Source: Mycolicibacterium sp. CR10 (GTDB lineage Bacteria > Actinomycetota > Actinomycetes > Mycobacteriales > Mycobacteriaceae). Taken from it: 64,000 nucleotides of DNA. The stretch is taken from assembly GCF_005222675.1 (NCBI RefSeq), contig NZ_STGE01000002.1:1-64000 (forward strand). The letters run 5' to 3'. Position 1 is the first letter of the stretch, and every line of letters starts with the position of its first letter. Under the pieces are notes generated by a model that saw only the letters and a list, made by a program, of their open reading frames with translations, did not search any database and was not told the origin of the DNA. The position numbers and the translations under genes are program-made. This document shows positions 53,530-62,313 of this stretch, one piece after another.

Positions 53530-54003
53530 TTACACGCCGGCGACCGCGTCCTCCAGCTCTGCGACCACGATCTTGCGCATGCCCAGCATGGCTTTGGTCG
53601 CCGCCGCCGCCCGTGCTGGATTGGGGTCTGCGGTGAGTTCGTTGAGCCGGTCCGGGACGATCTGCCAGCTCAACCCGAAGCGGTCCTTGAGCCAGCCGCA
53701 TTGCGACTCCACGCCGCCATCGAGCAACCGCTCCCAGTAGTAGTCCACCTCGGCCTGATCCCGGCACGGGACCGTGAACGACACCGCCTCGGTGAACGGG
53801 AACTGCGGCCCGCCGTTGATCGCGACGAACCGCAATCCGTCCAGAATGAAGACGGCGGACACCACCTCCCCCGGTGTACCGGGACCCGCGTCGGTGTACC
53901 GGTCGATCGACTCGATCGACGAGTTGGGAAAGACCGAGGTGTAGAACTCGATGGCCTCCTGCAGATCGTTGTCGAACCATAGCGACGGCGTGATGGTGGG
54001 CAT
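53530..54003 (-). CDS. VOC family protein (PhnB-like)
   Basis: The 157-residue protein begins MPTITPSLWFDNDLQEAIEFYTSVF and carries VVSAVFILDGLRFVAINGGP and YYWERLLDGGVESQCGWLKDRFGLSWQIVP, the pattern of PhnB/3-demethylubiquinone-methyltransferase-like VOC proteins. It folds as a paired beta-alpha-beta-beta-beta dimer and may bind a metal or an electrophile. ATG at 54003 has AGGAG 8 bases upstream, which rejects the longer start at 54039. Confidence 0.88.
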   Translation of the reverse strand: MPTITPSLWFDNDLQEAIEFYTSVFPNSSIESIDRYTDAGPGTPGEVVSAVFILDGLRFVAINGGPQFPFTEAVSFTVPCRDQAEVDYYWERLLDGGVESQCGWLKDRFGLSWQIVPDRLNELTADPNPARAAAATKAMLGMRKIVVAELEDAVAGV

Positions 54004-54077
54004 GGCGGATCTCCTGTCGATCGATTCGTCCCTGGCCATTGAGACCGCGCCGACAAGCGAAACTCATCGCCGGACCG

Positions 54078-54683
54078 TCACTTTGGCGAGAATGCGCCTA
54101 CCGCCCGCAGCGCGAAGTCGAGCACCCGCGACTGGGCCTGCTTGAGACGCTGGGGGTCATCAGGCACCTGCATGGCCATCACGCGGCTGACGACCGCGCT
54201 GATCGCGATGGCATCGGAGTCCGGATCGGTGAGCGGGAATGAGCCGTCGCGTTGGCCTCTGCCCAGGATCTCGACCAGCGAGCGCTCCCGGTCGGCGTGC
54301 GAGCGCTCGCGGGTCTCCCTGTACCCCTTGGCCATCCGCACTTCGTCGGAGTCGATGACCATCAGCTGCAACTGGTGCACCGGTTCGACGATCACCTCGA
54401 ACATCTCGCCGATCCATGCCGCGAGCTGATTGGCCGGAGTGCCGACGGCCTCCTCGGCGATCCGGTCCACCCGAGCGGTAATCGCGTCGCACTCCTCCCG
54501 GAGCAGGGCCAGGAAAAGTTCATCCTTGGAACCGAAGTGGCGGTAGAACGCCCGGGTCGACACCCCGGCGCTGCGCAGGATCGCCGACATCGGGATCGGC
54601 CCGGTGTGCGGTTCCGACAGACAGCGATACGCGGCATCGATGATGCTGCGACGATCGTCGTCGTGGCCGGACCACTTCTGCAC
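54078..54683 (-). CDS. TetR family regulator
   Basis: The 201-residue protein has a TetR HTH (RRSIIDAAYRCLSEPHTGPIPMSAILRSAGVSTRAFYRHFGSKDELFLALL) and a helical ligand domain. It is divergent from the alpha/beta-hydrolase/kinase-aminotransferase operon, with 101 bases between the start codons, and probably controls it. The GTG at 54683 is preferred because TAGAAT lies 8 bases upstream; a GTG at 54710 would put that -10 inside the gene. Confidence 0.82.
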   Translation of the reverse strand: MQKWSGHDDDRRSIIDAAYRCLSEPHTGPIPMSAILRSAGVSTRAFYRHFGSKDELFLALLREECDAITARVDRIAEEAVGTPANQLAAWIGEMFEVIVEPVHQLQLMVIDSDEVRMAKGYRETRERSHADRERSLVEILGRGQRDGSFPLTDPDSDAIAISAVVSRVMAMQVPDDPQRLKQAQSRVLDFALRAVGAFSPK

Positions 54684-54691
54684 AAGCGTCA

Positions 54692-54697
54692 ATTCTA
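54692..54697 (-). promoter_or_regulatory. -10 element of TetR gene
   Basis: The minus strand reads TAGAAT, 8 bases, then GTG at 54683. Confidence 0.5.
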
Positions 54698-54748
54698 GGG
54701 AGTTCGCCACGCCCCGGGGCCAGGGAACGCCACATTTCCCGCGCTCGG

Positions 54749-54754
54749 TAACGT
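54749..54754 (+). promoter_or_regulatory. Candidate -10 of hydrolase operon
   Basis: TAACGT lies 30 bases before the GTG at 54785, leaving a short leader that contains GAGAGGA as ribosome-binding site. No good -35 is seen. Confidence 0.35.
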
Positions 54755-54784
54755 GATGCCCCGGGGAAGGCCGAGAGGACGCCT

Positions 54785-55669
54785 GTGAGCACACCACGCA
54801 GCGAGCCGACGACCGCGATTTTTCGCGGCGCCGATGACCTCAGTCTGGTCGCCGACGAATGGAACAATCCGGAGACCACTGCGCAGTCCGGCGGGGACTT
54901 CGACAGTTCCCGGTTGTCTGTGCTGATGTTGCACGGGGGTGGCCAGAACCGCTTCTCCTGGAAGAAGACCGGGCAGATCCTGGCCTCCCGCGGCCTGCAT
55001 GTGGTCGCCCTCGACAGTCGCGGCCACGGCGACAGCGACCGCTCCCCCGACGCGAAGTACACGGTGGAGGCGCTGTGCGCCGACACCCGGGCGGTGCTCG
55101 AGCAGATCGGGCGGCCGGTGGTTCTCATCGGTGCCAGCATGGGTGGGCTGACGGGAATCCTCGCGGCGCATGAAGCCGGTCCGGACAGCGTCCAGCGCCT
55201 GGTCCTGGTCGACGTCGTGCCGCGGTATGAGAAACACGGCAGCGCGCGCATCCGCGACTTCATGTTCAGTCACGTGCACGGCTTCGAGTCGTTGGAGGAG
55301 GCCGCGGACGCAGTCGCCGCGTACCTGCCGCACCGGCCCAGACCCCGCAGTGCCGAAGGGCTCAAGAAGAATCTGCGGCACAGGAACGGCAGGTGGTTCT
55401 GGCATTGGGATCCGGCGTTTCTGACCAAACCGCAGGAGGACCCGTTCCTGCGGGTCGAGCAGCTCGAACAGGCAGCTATCGAGTTGACCATCCCGATCCT
55501 GCTGATCCGCGGAAAGCTTTCCGACGTGGTGAGCGAGGAGGCGGTGGAGGACTTCCTGAAGAAGGTGCCCAACGCGGAATTCGCCGAGTTGTCCGAGGCT
55601 GGGCACACCGCCGCCGGCGACGACAACGACGCGTTCTCGGAGGTCGTCGTCCAGTTTGTGTTGCGATGA
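54785..55669 (+). CDS. Alpha/beta hydrolase
   Basis: The 294-residue protein has LMLHGGGQNRFSWKK (oxyanion HG motif), ALDSRGHGDSDRS, the nucleophile elbow IGASMGGLTG (Ser), an Asp in LLIRGKLSDVV and the His of SEAGHTAAGDDNDAF, so the triad is complete. It should hydrolyse an ester, lactone or C-C bond in the cytosol. Its stop codon TGA lies in the first ATGA of the 32-base repeat, after which the fusion gene begins, so the two form an operon. Confidence 0.9.
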   Translation: MSTPRSEPTTAIFRGADDLSLVADEWNNPETTAQSGGDFDSSRLSVLMLHGGGQNRFSWKKTGQILASRGLHVVALDSRGHGDSDRSPDAKYTVEALCADTRAVLEQIGRPVVLIGASMGGLTGILAAHEAGPDSVQRLVLVDVVPRYEKHGSARIRDFMFSHVHGFESLEEAADAVAAYLPHRPRPRSAEGLKKNLRHRNGRWFWHWDPAFLTKPQEDPFLRVEQLEQAAIELTIPILLIRGKLSDVVSEEAVEDFLKKVPNAEFAELSEAGHTAAGDDNDAFSEVVVQFVLR

Positions 55670-55712
55670 GCGCGTGCGCGAAGAGAAGACGGTTGCGATG
55701 AGCGCTTGCGCG
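55666..55712 (+). repeat. 32-bp junction repeat, one full and one partial copy
   Basis: A full unit runs 55666-55697 (ATGAGCGCGTGCGCGAAGA at its start, TGA being the hydrolase stop). A second begins at 55698 and matches 15 bases (ATGAGCGCTTGCGCG) before diverging. The ATG of that second unit is the start codon of the fusion gene, so its first residues MSACA are encoded by the repeat. Confidence 0.85.
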
Positions 55713-58631
55713 GGCTTCAACTTCCTGGAGCAGAGCGAACTACCGGCACCTCAGGTAACCGACGCTCAGGCATGCGAGATCCTGTCGACCCACTACGGCA
55801 TCACCGCGCACGCGACGTCGCTGGGCAGCCAGCAGGACAAGAACTTCATGGTGACCGACGATGACGGCACCGCCATCGGGGTGCTCAAGGTCGCCAATCC
55901 CGCGTTCACCGCCGTGGAATTGCAGGCGCAGGACGCCGCGGCTCAACTGATCGCCGACGCCGAGCCCAACCTTCGAGTCGCGGTGCCCCTGGCGAACACT
56001 TCCGGCGAGAAGTGCACCACCATCGACGGTTTGGTCGACGGAACAGCGTTTGTGCGGCTGCTGCGGTACCTGCCTGGCGGCACACTTCTCGAGTCGGGCT
56101 ACCTGACCCCGGCCGCCGTTGCGGGGCTCGGCGAGGTCGCCGGCAGGGTGAGTCGCGCACTGAAGGACTTCACTCATCCCGGCCTGGATCGAATTCTGCA
56201 GTGGGACTTACGGTTCGGTATGGATGTCGTCGACGAGCTCAGTTCCCATGTCAGTGACCCCGAATTGCGGGCACGACTGGAGACCTCGGCGCGGGAGGCA
56301 TGGTCGCGCATCGCGCCACTGGACGACGTGCTGCCACGGCAGGCCGCGCACATCGACCTGACTGACGCCAACGTCGTGGTTTCCCGCGATGCCGGCGGCC
56401 CGCGCCCCGACGGGATCATTGATTTCGGCGATCTGTCGCACACCTGGGCGGTGTCCGAGTTGGCGGTCACGGCATCCTCAGTGCTGGGACATCCCGGCGC
56501 CCAACTGACTTCGGTGTTGCCGGCGATCCGGGCCTTCCATGCCGTTCGCCCGTTGTCGGCGGTCGAGGCCGACGCGCTGTGGCCGCTGCTGGTGTTACGC
56601 ACCGCCGTACTGATCGTCAGCGGTGCCCAGCAGGCCGTGCTGGACCCGGACAACGACTACATCACCGAGCAGTCCGACGCGGAGACGCGGATGTTCGAAC
56701 TGGCCACCTCGGTTCCCCTCGACGTGATGAGCGCGGTGATCGCGGCGGCCGTGGGACTTGCATCGCCGCCTGCACCGGTGCAGGCGCAGGCCCGACTCGT
56801 CGAGGTAGACCCGGCCACGGTCGTCGCGCTCGACCTGTCCAGCACCTCAGAGGTCTACGACGACGCATTCGACTCCGCGGGAGTGCTGTCGAACGATGTG
56901 GAGGCTCACTCAGCGACGGCCGCACTAGACCACGGTGCTGCACTGGTCGTCACCCGCTTCGGTGAGGCGCGGCTGAGCAGGGCTCCCCGCCTGAGCCAGG
57001 ACGCCCCCGATGTCATGGCAACCGGCGTTACCCTGTGGTCAGCGACCGATAGCGATCTCACCGCGCCATGGGACGGCGAGGCCAGCGCCGATGACGCCGG
57101 CCGGGTCACGCTGCGCGGCAACGATCTCGAGCTCACGCTGGCCGGAGTGACGGAGGCGACGCTCGGGCCCGTCAGCGCCGGGCAGCCGTTGGCCCGCGCG
57201 GGCGCACTCACTCCGGTCGGCCTGAGCGTGCGGGTCGCAGGCGCGCCGGCGCCGCCGCCGTACGTCAGAACGGACCTGGCGCCAGGATGGCTGGCGCTGG
57301 CCCGCGATCCCGGTCCTCTGGTCGGGCTGGCGGCGCGAGACGTCGGCGACGCTGCCGACCTACTGTCCCGCCGTGACGCGAGTTTCGCTCCGGTGCAGGA
57401 GTTCTACTACCGCACCCCACCCCAGATCGAACGCGGCCGACGGCATTTCCTGATGTCGACCGCCGGCCGTAGCTATCTGGACATGGTCAACAACGTGACG
57501 GTTCTCGGCCACGCGCATCCCCGGATCGCCGATGCCGCTGCCCGCCAGTTGCGCCGGCTCAACACGAACTCGCGATTCAACTACGAAGCCGTGGTCGAGT
57601 TCAGCGAGCGCCTCGCCGGATTGCTACCCGCCCCGCTGGACACCGTGTTCCTGGTCAATTCCGGTTCGGAGGCAAGCGATCTGGCGATCCGGCTGGCAAC
57701 GGCGGCGACCGGTCGACGTGACGTCGTCGCCGTCCGCGAGGCCTATCACGGGTGGACCTACGGCACCGATGCGGTGTCCACCTCGATAGCCGACAATCCG
57801 AATGCACTTGCCACCCGGCCCGATTGGGTGCACACCGTCGAGTCCCCCAACAGTTTCCGCGGTAAGTACCGGGGCGCCGACGCGTCGCGGTATGCGGGCG
57901 AGGCGGTGGCCCAGATCGAGGGCTTGGTCGCGGCGGGTCGGGCACCCGGGGCGTTCATCTGCGAGAGCGTGTACGGCAACGCCGGAGGAATGGCGCTGCC
58001 CGACGGCTACTTACAGCAGGTGTACGCGGCCGTGCGTGCCGGCGGCGGTCTGGCGATCTCCGACGAGGTGCAGGTGGGATACGGCCGCCTCGGCGAATGG
58101 TTCTGGGGTTTCCAGCAGCAGCAGGCCGTGCCGGACATCGTGTCGATCGCCAAGTCGACGGGCAATGGCTACCCGCTGGGCGCGGTGATCACCAGCCGCG
58201 CCGTGGCGGACGCCTTCTCCTCAGAGGGTTATTTCTTCTCGTCCACCGGTGGCAGCCCGCTGTCGTGCGCGATCGGCATGACGGTACTTGACGTGCTGCG
58301 TGACGAAGGCCTGCAGGACAACGCGCTTCGGGTCGGTGGTCACCTCAAAGCCAGGCTGCTACAGCTGCGCGACAGACATCCACTCGTCGGTACCGTCCAC
58401 GGATTTGGGCTCTACCTGGGCGTCGAGATGGTCCGGGACGCGACGACGCTGGAGCCCGCACCCGAGGAGACCGCTGCCATCTGCGAGCGGATGCTCGACC
58501 TCGGGGTGATCATCCAGCCGACCGGTGACCACAAGAACATCCTGAAGACCAAGCCACCTCTGTGCATCGATATCGAGGCGGCCGATTTCTACGTCGACAC
58601 GCTGGACCGGGTGCTCACCGAAGGCTGGTGA
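55698..58631 (+). CDS. Fused APH-type kinase and class III aminotransferase-fold phospholyase
   Basis: The 977-residue protein has three parts. Residues 15-350 form an aminoglycoside-phosphotransferase-fold kinase with HIDLTDAN (His218, Asp220, Asn225) and IIDFGD (Asp242). Residues 350-580 form a central beta-rich region with GQPLARAGALTPVG-type repeats, resembling a peptidase-M23/lipoyl-like sandwich. Residues 590-977 form a class III PLP enzyme with Lys819 in SIAKSTGNGYPLGAV and SDEVQVGYGR. Mammals encode the two activities separately as hydroxylysine kinase and AGXT2L ammoniophospholyases. The predicted role is phosphorylation, then PLP-dependent elimination of phosphate and ammonia from an amino alcohol or hydroxy-amino acid. 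The substrate is unknown. Confidence 0.88.
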   Translation: MSACAGFNFLEQSELPAPQVTDAQACEILSTHYGITAHATSLGSQQDKNFMVTDDDGTAIGVLKVANPAFTAVELQAQDAAAQLIADAEPNLRVAVPLANTSGEKCTTIDGLVDGTAFVRLLRYLPGGTLLESGYLTPAAVAGLGEVAGRVSRALKDFTHPGLDRILQWDLRFGMDVVDELSSHVSDPELRARLETSAREAWSRIAPLDDVLPRQAAHIDLTDANVVVSRDAGGPRPDGIIDFGDLSHTWAVSELAVTASSVLGHPGAQLTSVLPAIRAFHAVRPLSAVEADALWPLLVLRTAVLIVSGAQQAVLDPDNDYITEQSDAETRMFELATSVPLDVMSAVIAAAVGLASPPAPVQAQARLVEVDPATVVALDLSSTSEVYDDAFDSAGVLSNDVEAHSATAALDHGAALVVTRFGEARLSRAPRLSQDAPDVMATGVTLWSATDSDLTAPWDGEASADDAGRVTLRGNDLELTLAGVTEATLGPVSAGQPLARAGALTPVGLSVRVAGAPAPPPYVRTDLAPGWLALARDPGPLVGLAARDVGDAADLLSRRDASFAPVQEFYYRTPPQIERGRRHFLMSTAGRSYLDMVNNVTVLGHAHPRIADAAARQLRRLNTNSRFNYEAVVEFSERLAGLLPAPLDTVFLVNSGSEASDLAIRLATAATGRRDVVAVREAYHGWTYGTDAVSTSIADNPNALATRPDWVHTVESPNSFRGKYRGADASRYAGEAVAQIEGLVAAGRAPGAFICESVYGNAGGMALPDGYLQQVYAAVRAGGGLAISDEVQVGYGRLGEWFWGFQQQQAVPDIVSIAKSTGNGYPLGAVITSRAVADAFSSEGYFFSSTGGSPLSCAIGMTVLDVLRDEGLQDNALRVGGHLKARLLQLRDRHPLVGTVHGFGLYLGVEMVRDATTLEPAPEETAAICERMLDLGVIIQPTGDHKNILKTKPPLCIDIEAADFYVDTLDRVLTEGW

Positions 58632-58836
58632 GCCGTGCCTGGGTACTCCGAGGCGACGATGGTGCCGAAACTCGTGGGCCGAAACTGAAGTTGTTGGTGA
58701 GAAGTCGCTCGGATCTCGCGCATATGTTCAGTTTCGATGGGCCGCGACCCAACTCCGAGCAGACGACGAGCAGTCGCCGCACCGCCACCTACACGATCGG
58801 GTCGGCGTACCTCGCCACCGTCACCAAGGCGTTCAG
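58632..58836. other. Intergenic region between convergent genes
   Basis: This 205-base gap contains one inverted repeat, CGAAACTGAA (58680-58689) with TTCAGTTTCG (58727-58736), around a 37-base loop, possibly a terminator. A short plus-strand frame from about 58724 to 58840 reads MFSFDGPRPNSEQ and further but lacks a ribosome-binding site and resembles no family. Confidence 0.4.
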
Positions 58837-59766
58837 CTAGGCCAGCAGCGGCACCGCATCCAGCCGGTCATCGGTGAGGATCTCGAACATCGCACCGTGG
58901 CTCACCAGCTCTGCACGGTCGAACGCTTTACCCGCCACCTGAATTCGGCAGGTTGCGATCGCCGAGTTGTAGCAGTATTTCGTCCCCCCGTGGGTGTCGG
59001 GATAGGTCAGACCGATCACCTCGGCCGGCTCGGTGGTGATCTCCCCCTGGATCATCTGCTCCCCCACCCGCGCACCGAACGTCCAGGCGAACGGGGTGTA
59101 ACTGCCATGGTTCTGGAGGCTGCCACGGATCGAACGCACGGCGAACTCCTGGCCGGCGTGCCGGAATACGAACAGAGTGACGCCGGGCAGCAGCATCGGG
59201 CCCAGGGCGGCATGAGCCGTGACGATCTCCAGAGTCGAATCGGGTGCATTGTCGAATCCGCAGACTTGCCCGAATGCGTACGCCGGGGTGTGGCGGGTGC
59301 CCCAGTTGTGGTTGACGCTGCCCGTCCACCCGTCGATGTCAACGGCGAGGTCGGCGACCTCGAGCCGACCGTCGAACCGGGCGAGGGGATGACGAACCCG
59401 GGTCTTCGCCGTCGGGAATCGACTCAGGTAAGCGCGGTCGGTCAACACCTGGACGGGATCCTGACCGTCGGGGGTGATCGCGAGGTCCCATCGGGCATCG
59501 GGCACCGAACCACGGGCGGCGGTGTCGTCGAGGCTGGTCGTGGCGATCCGGGCCGTCCAGTCCTGGTCACCGAAGTCGGCCGCGTCGATCGGAAAGGACC
59601 GCCTCACCGCCCGATGCCCCGACGGATCGAACGCCATCACCCATACGTCGGCGCTGGGTTCACCGTCGGTGGGCAGCAGCAGCGTCTCGCGCAGCCACAC
59701 CGCGCGCGCTGCCTCGGGGGCGTTGGCGCGCAGGAAACGACTCTCGTAATAGGGGGCCTTCGCCAC
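58837..59766 (-). CDS. Lipocalin/CrtC-like (tocopherol-cyclase-like) protein
   Basis: The 309-residue protein has WDLAITPDGQDPVQ, LEVADLAVDIDGWTGSVNHNWGTRHTPAYAFGQV and LFVFRHAGQEFAVRS, a pattern reminiscent of hydroxyneurosporene synthase (CrtC)/AttH lipocalin-like domains that bind or hydrate lipids. HNWG and other aromatic residues suggest a ligand pocket. No signal peptide is seen. GTG at 59766 is used because GGAGG is about 7 bases upstream; a GTG at 59772 is possible. The assignment is tentative. Confidence 0.6.
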   Translation of the reverse strand: MAKAPYYESRFLRANAPEAARAVWLRETLLLPTDGEPSADVWVMAFDPSGHRAVRRSFPIDAADFGDQDWTARIATTSLDDTAARGSVPDARWDLAITPDGQDPVQVLTDRAYLSRFPTAKTRVRHPLARFDGRLEVADLAVDIDGWTGSVNHNWGTRHTPAYAFGQVCGFDNAPDSTLEIVTAHAALGPMLLPGVTLFVFRHAGQEFAVRSIRGSLQNHGSYTPFAWTFGARVGEQMIQGEITTEPAEVIGLTYPDTHGGTKYCYNSAIATCRIQVAGKAFDRAELVSHGAMFEILTDDRLDAVPLLA

Positions 59767-59797
59767 GGTCACGCCTCCAGCATCCAATACTTGACCC

Positions 59798-60583
59798 GTG
59801 ACCGGAGTGCAGATCGCGGCGTATGCCCTGGCGGTACTGGTCGTCGTCGAGGCGATAGCCCTCGGTGTACTGAACGTCCGGCTCAAGGCGGCGCGCGACG
59901 AGGCCGACGAGCTGCGTCGCCGTGTCGACACCCGCAACATGCTGCTCTCCGGTGGCACCAGGGCGGTCAAGACCGTGTGGCAGACCGCCAACATCATGCG
60001 CAGGGACGGCTTCGGGGCGGCGGTGCGGTCCTCAATCGAGGATCTGGCCGACTGGGCCGAGGTGGAACGACCCGACCTGGCGCGGCTGGCACCCGGCGGC
60101 CGGGTGGCGATCATGTTCTCCGACATCGAGGAGTCCACGGCGCTCAACGAGCGCATTGGCGATCGGGCCTGGGTCCGGCTGATCGGCAAGCACGACAGGG
60201 CTGTTCACCGGCTCGTCGACCGACACGACGGCTACGTCGTCAAGAGCCAGGGAGACGGATTCATGATCGCGTTCACCCGGCCGGAGCAAGCAGTCCGCTG
60301 CGGCGTCGATATCCAGCGCTCACTGCAGAAGCGCCCCAACGATATTCGTGTACGTATCGGCATCCACGTCGGCAAGTCGGTGCTGCGCGGCGACGACCTA
60401 TTCGGACGCAACGTCGCGATGGCCGCGCGGGTGGCTGGACAGGCCGACGGCGGCGAGATCCTAGTGAGCGAGGCGGTGCGCGACGCCATCTCCGACTGCG
60501 AGGACATCGCCGTCGACAACGGGTGGGAGGTGGAGCTCAAGGGGTTCGCCGGCACCCACGTGCTCTATGCGGTGACGGTCTAG
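59798..60583 (+). CDS. Adenylate/guanylate cyclase, membrane-anchored class III
   Basis: The 261-residue protein has one N-terminal membrane helix, a short helical linker and a class III cyclase domain. Metal-binding Asp109 (MFSDIEEST) and Asp153 (QGDGF), substrate-selecting Lys149 and Asp200 (adenine pattern, implying cAMP), and transition-state Arg211 are present. The Asn four residues before that Arg, as in VNxAAR, is Ala207; a nearby Asn205 is shifted by two. The enzyme may therefore be weakly active. It ends in a 4-base convergent overlap with the 54-residue gene. Confidence 0.85.
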   Translation: MTGVQIAAYALAVLVVVEAIALGVLNVRLKAARDEADELRRRVDTRNMLLSGGTRAVKTVWQTANIMRRDGFGAAVRSSIEDLADWAEVERPDLARLAPGGRVAIMFSDIEESTALNERIGDRAWVRLIGKHDRAVHRLVDRHDGYVVKSQGDGFMIAFTRPEQAVRCGVDIQRSLQKRPNDIRVRIGIHVGKSVLRGDDLFGRNVAMAARVAGQADGGEILVSEAVRDAISDCEDIAVDNGWEVELKGFAGTHVLYAVTV

Positions 60584-60744
60584 TTCGGGGTGGCGTCGGC
60601 CTCGGCCAGCCGTTGGTGCAACCGGGCGCGAATATCATCGGGGGTGTAGGCGTTGCGACGCCGTTGATCTCGCGCGACGAGGACGCCACCTGCGACGACA
60701 CCGGCGACACCGGCAAGTCCGACCCACTTCCAGATTCCACGCAT
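60580..60744 (-). CDS. Small single-pass membrane protein
   Basis: The 54-residue protein reads [20 protein letters not shown] at its start, a single hydrophobic helix, followed by [20 protein letters not shown] and an acidic end. The RRR motif after the helix and TPDDIR suggest an N-out/C-in topology with a cytosolic helical tail. It has no assigned family here. An upstream in-frame ATG at 60759 would add five residues. It is convergent with the cyclase gene and divergent from the YiiX-like gene, with which it may share regulation. Confidence 0.65.
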   Translation of the reverse strand: MRGIWKWVGLAGVAGVVAGGVLVARDQRRRNAYTPDDIRARLHQRLAEADATPN

Positions 60745-60758
60745 GCACTGAGTCTGCA

Positions 60759-60764
60759 TAAGCT
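60759..60764 (+). promoter_or_regulatory. -10 element of leaderless YiiX-like gene
   Basis: TAAGCT, 6 bases, then GTG at 60771. Confidence 0.5.
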
Positions 60765-60770
60765 GCGGGG

Positions 60771-61463
60771 GTGAATCAAAGTACGGTGTCGCTGCAGCGC
60801 GCGCTGGACGAGACCCGCACCGGGGACATCTGGTTGTTCCGCGGGCACTCCGGCCCGGACCGCGCGATCCAGTCGATGACGAACAGCCCGGTCAACCATG
60901 TCGGGATGACCGTCGCGATCGACGACCTGCCGCCGCTGATCTGGCATGCCGAGCTCGGCGACAAGCTTGTCGACATGTGGACAGGGACGAATCATCGCGG
61001 CGTGCAGCTCAACGACTTGCGCCAGGCGGTGGAGCGTTGGATCGCCACCTACGGCCAGCGGTGCTGGCTGCGTCAGCTCACGCCCTACGCCAGCCGTGAG
61101 CAGGAGGACCGCATGCTCAAGGTGATCGCCCGGATGGACGGCACCGCCTTCCCGACGACCGCGCGGTTGACGGGCCGCTGGATCCGTGGTCGCCTACCCA
61201 ATGCCGCCGACTGGACCCGGGGGATCCCGTTCGTGCACAAGAAGGTCAGCCAGTCAGTCGAACGCCGTAAGGCCGAGAAGTTCAGCGAAGGACTGGAGAC
61301 GGCCTACTGCGCGGAGACCGTCGCCATCACCTACGAGGAGATGGGTCTGATCAAGACCGAGAAGAACTCCAATTGGTTTGACCCAGGATCGTTCTGGAGT
61401 GGCGATACGTTGCCGTTGGCGGACGGGTATCGGCTAGGTGACGAGATCGCCGTCCTGCCTTAG
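60771..61463 (+). CDS. Permuted papain-like (YiiX/NlpC-P60 type) hydrolase
   Basis: The 230-residue protein starts with TGDIWLFRGHSGPDRAIQSM and NHVGMTVAI (His43). Near its C-terminus it carries TAYCAETVAITYEEMG (Cys180). His before Cys, with the Cys on the last helix and GDIW/HVG motifs, is the order of circularly permuted NlpC/P60 enzymes such as YiiX/YaeF. It may hydrolyse or transfer an acyl group or amide of lipid or peptide substrates. No signal peptide is present, so it is probably cytosolic. Confidence 0.72.
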   Translation: MNQSTVSLQRALDETRTGDIWLFRGHSGPDRAIQSMTNSPVNHVGMTVAIDDLPPLIWHAELGDKLVDMWTGTNHRGVQLNDLRQAVERWIATYGQRCWLRQLTPYASREQEDRMLKVIARMDGTAFPTTARLTGRWIRGRLPNAADWTRGIPFVHKKVSQSVERRKAEKFSEGLETAYCAETVAITYEEMGLIKTEKNSNWFDPGSFWSGDTLPLADGYRLGDEIAVLP

Positions 61464-61582
61464 CCCTGGCTCTCGGGATATCGACTGGCGAAACGCCGAC
61501 CGAGGTCGCACGATGCGCGTACCGATAGTGCTTTGCTGTTCGGTAGCACACTCATTCGGCACCGCAACAAGGGAGCGCAGGC

Positions 61583-62152
61583 ATGCCGACAGCGACCGAA
61601 CCCGCCCCCACACACGACGTTCCCTCCCGCGGACTGCTCGGCGGGAGGGTCTCGGCAATCACCGTCGTGTTGGCGTCGATCGCCACCCTGGCCATCCTCT
61701 TCGGAATACTGCAATCGTCCGGCACCCCTACCGCTCAAATGCAATCCGTTCCCGCCCAGCCGAATACCGTCACCAACTGGGTGGCCGCACCGCCCAAACC
61801 CACCACTGTGGCGGCGCCGACACCCACGCCACAACCCGCCCTCGCGATGGATGACCGCGGTTTCGTCGACTCCGCCGCACGCTGCGGTCAGGGCGAGGAG
61901 GCTGTCGCGATCGCCCGCACCGCTCGGTCTGTGATGGTGGTCTGCCAGGCGGCCGACGGCAGCTACGAGTACCAGGGAATCCGGTTGCGCGACGGCGCAT
62001 CTCTGCGACTAGACGATGTTCGGGTGATTCCGACGGGGTTCGAGGCGCATAACGACGGAACCACGTACCGGTTATCCCAGACCGAGTTGGTGGTGATCGC
62101 CGGCGAAGCCCTGCAGAGTCGCGACGCGATCGTGGAGTACCGGGCGGGCTGA
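61583..62152 (+). CDS. Membrane-anchored exported protein of unknown function
   Basis: The 189-residue protein has a cytosolic start, one membrane helix (VSAITVVLASIATLAILFGIL), a Pro/Thr-rich linker (APPKPTTVAAPTPTPQP) and an exported domain with a cysteine pair (AARCGQG, MVVCQA). The layout resembles the extracytosolic C-terminus of mycobacterial PknF-like sensor proteins without a kinase. No family name is secure. A GGGAGCG ribosome-binding site precedes the ATG. Confidence 0.7.
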   Translation: MPTATEPAPTHDVPSRGLLGGRVSAITVVLASIATLAILFGILQSSGTPTAQMQSVPAQPNTVTNWVAAPPKPTTVAAPTPTPQPALAMDDRGFVDSAARCGQGEEAVAIARTARSVMVVCQAADGSYEYQGIRLRDGASLRLDDVRVIPTGFEAHNDGTTYRLSQTELVVIAGEALQSRDAIVEYRAG

Positions 62153-62313
62153 TCTCGCGTCGATGTTTCGTGCCCTATGTGCGGCTTCTACCAACTCACA
62201 GCGGAGCTGCGCCGCCCCTGAGTCCCGCCGGCATAGGCGGCGAGGTTCTGTGGAGACCGCCCGGCCTGTCAGCGCGTGCCACGCCACCGGGTCCCGGCTG
62301 CCGAATTCATCAC

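Noticed and set aside
58724..58840. Possible 38-residue plus-strand gene after the fusion gene
   Set aside because: No start signal and no similarity that I can recognise; it overlaps the end of the convergent gene.
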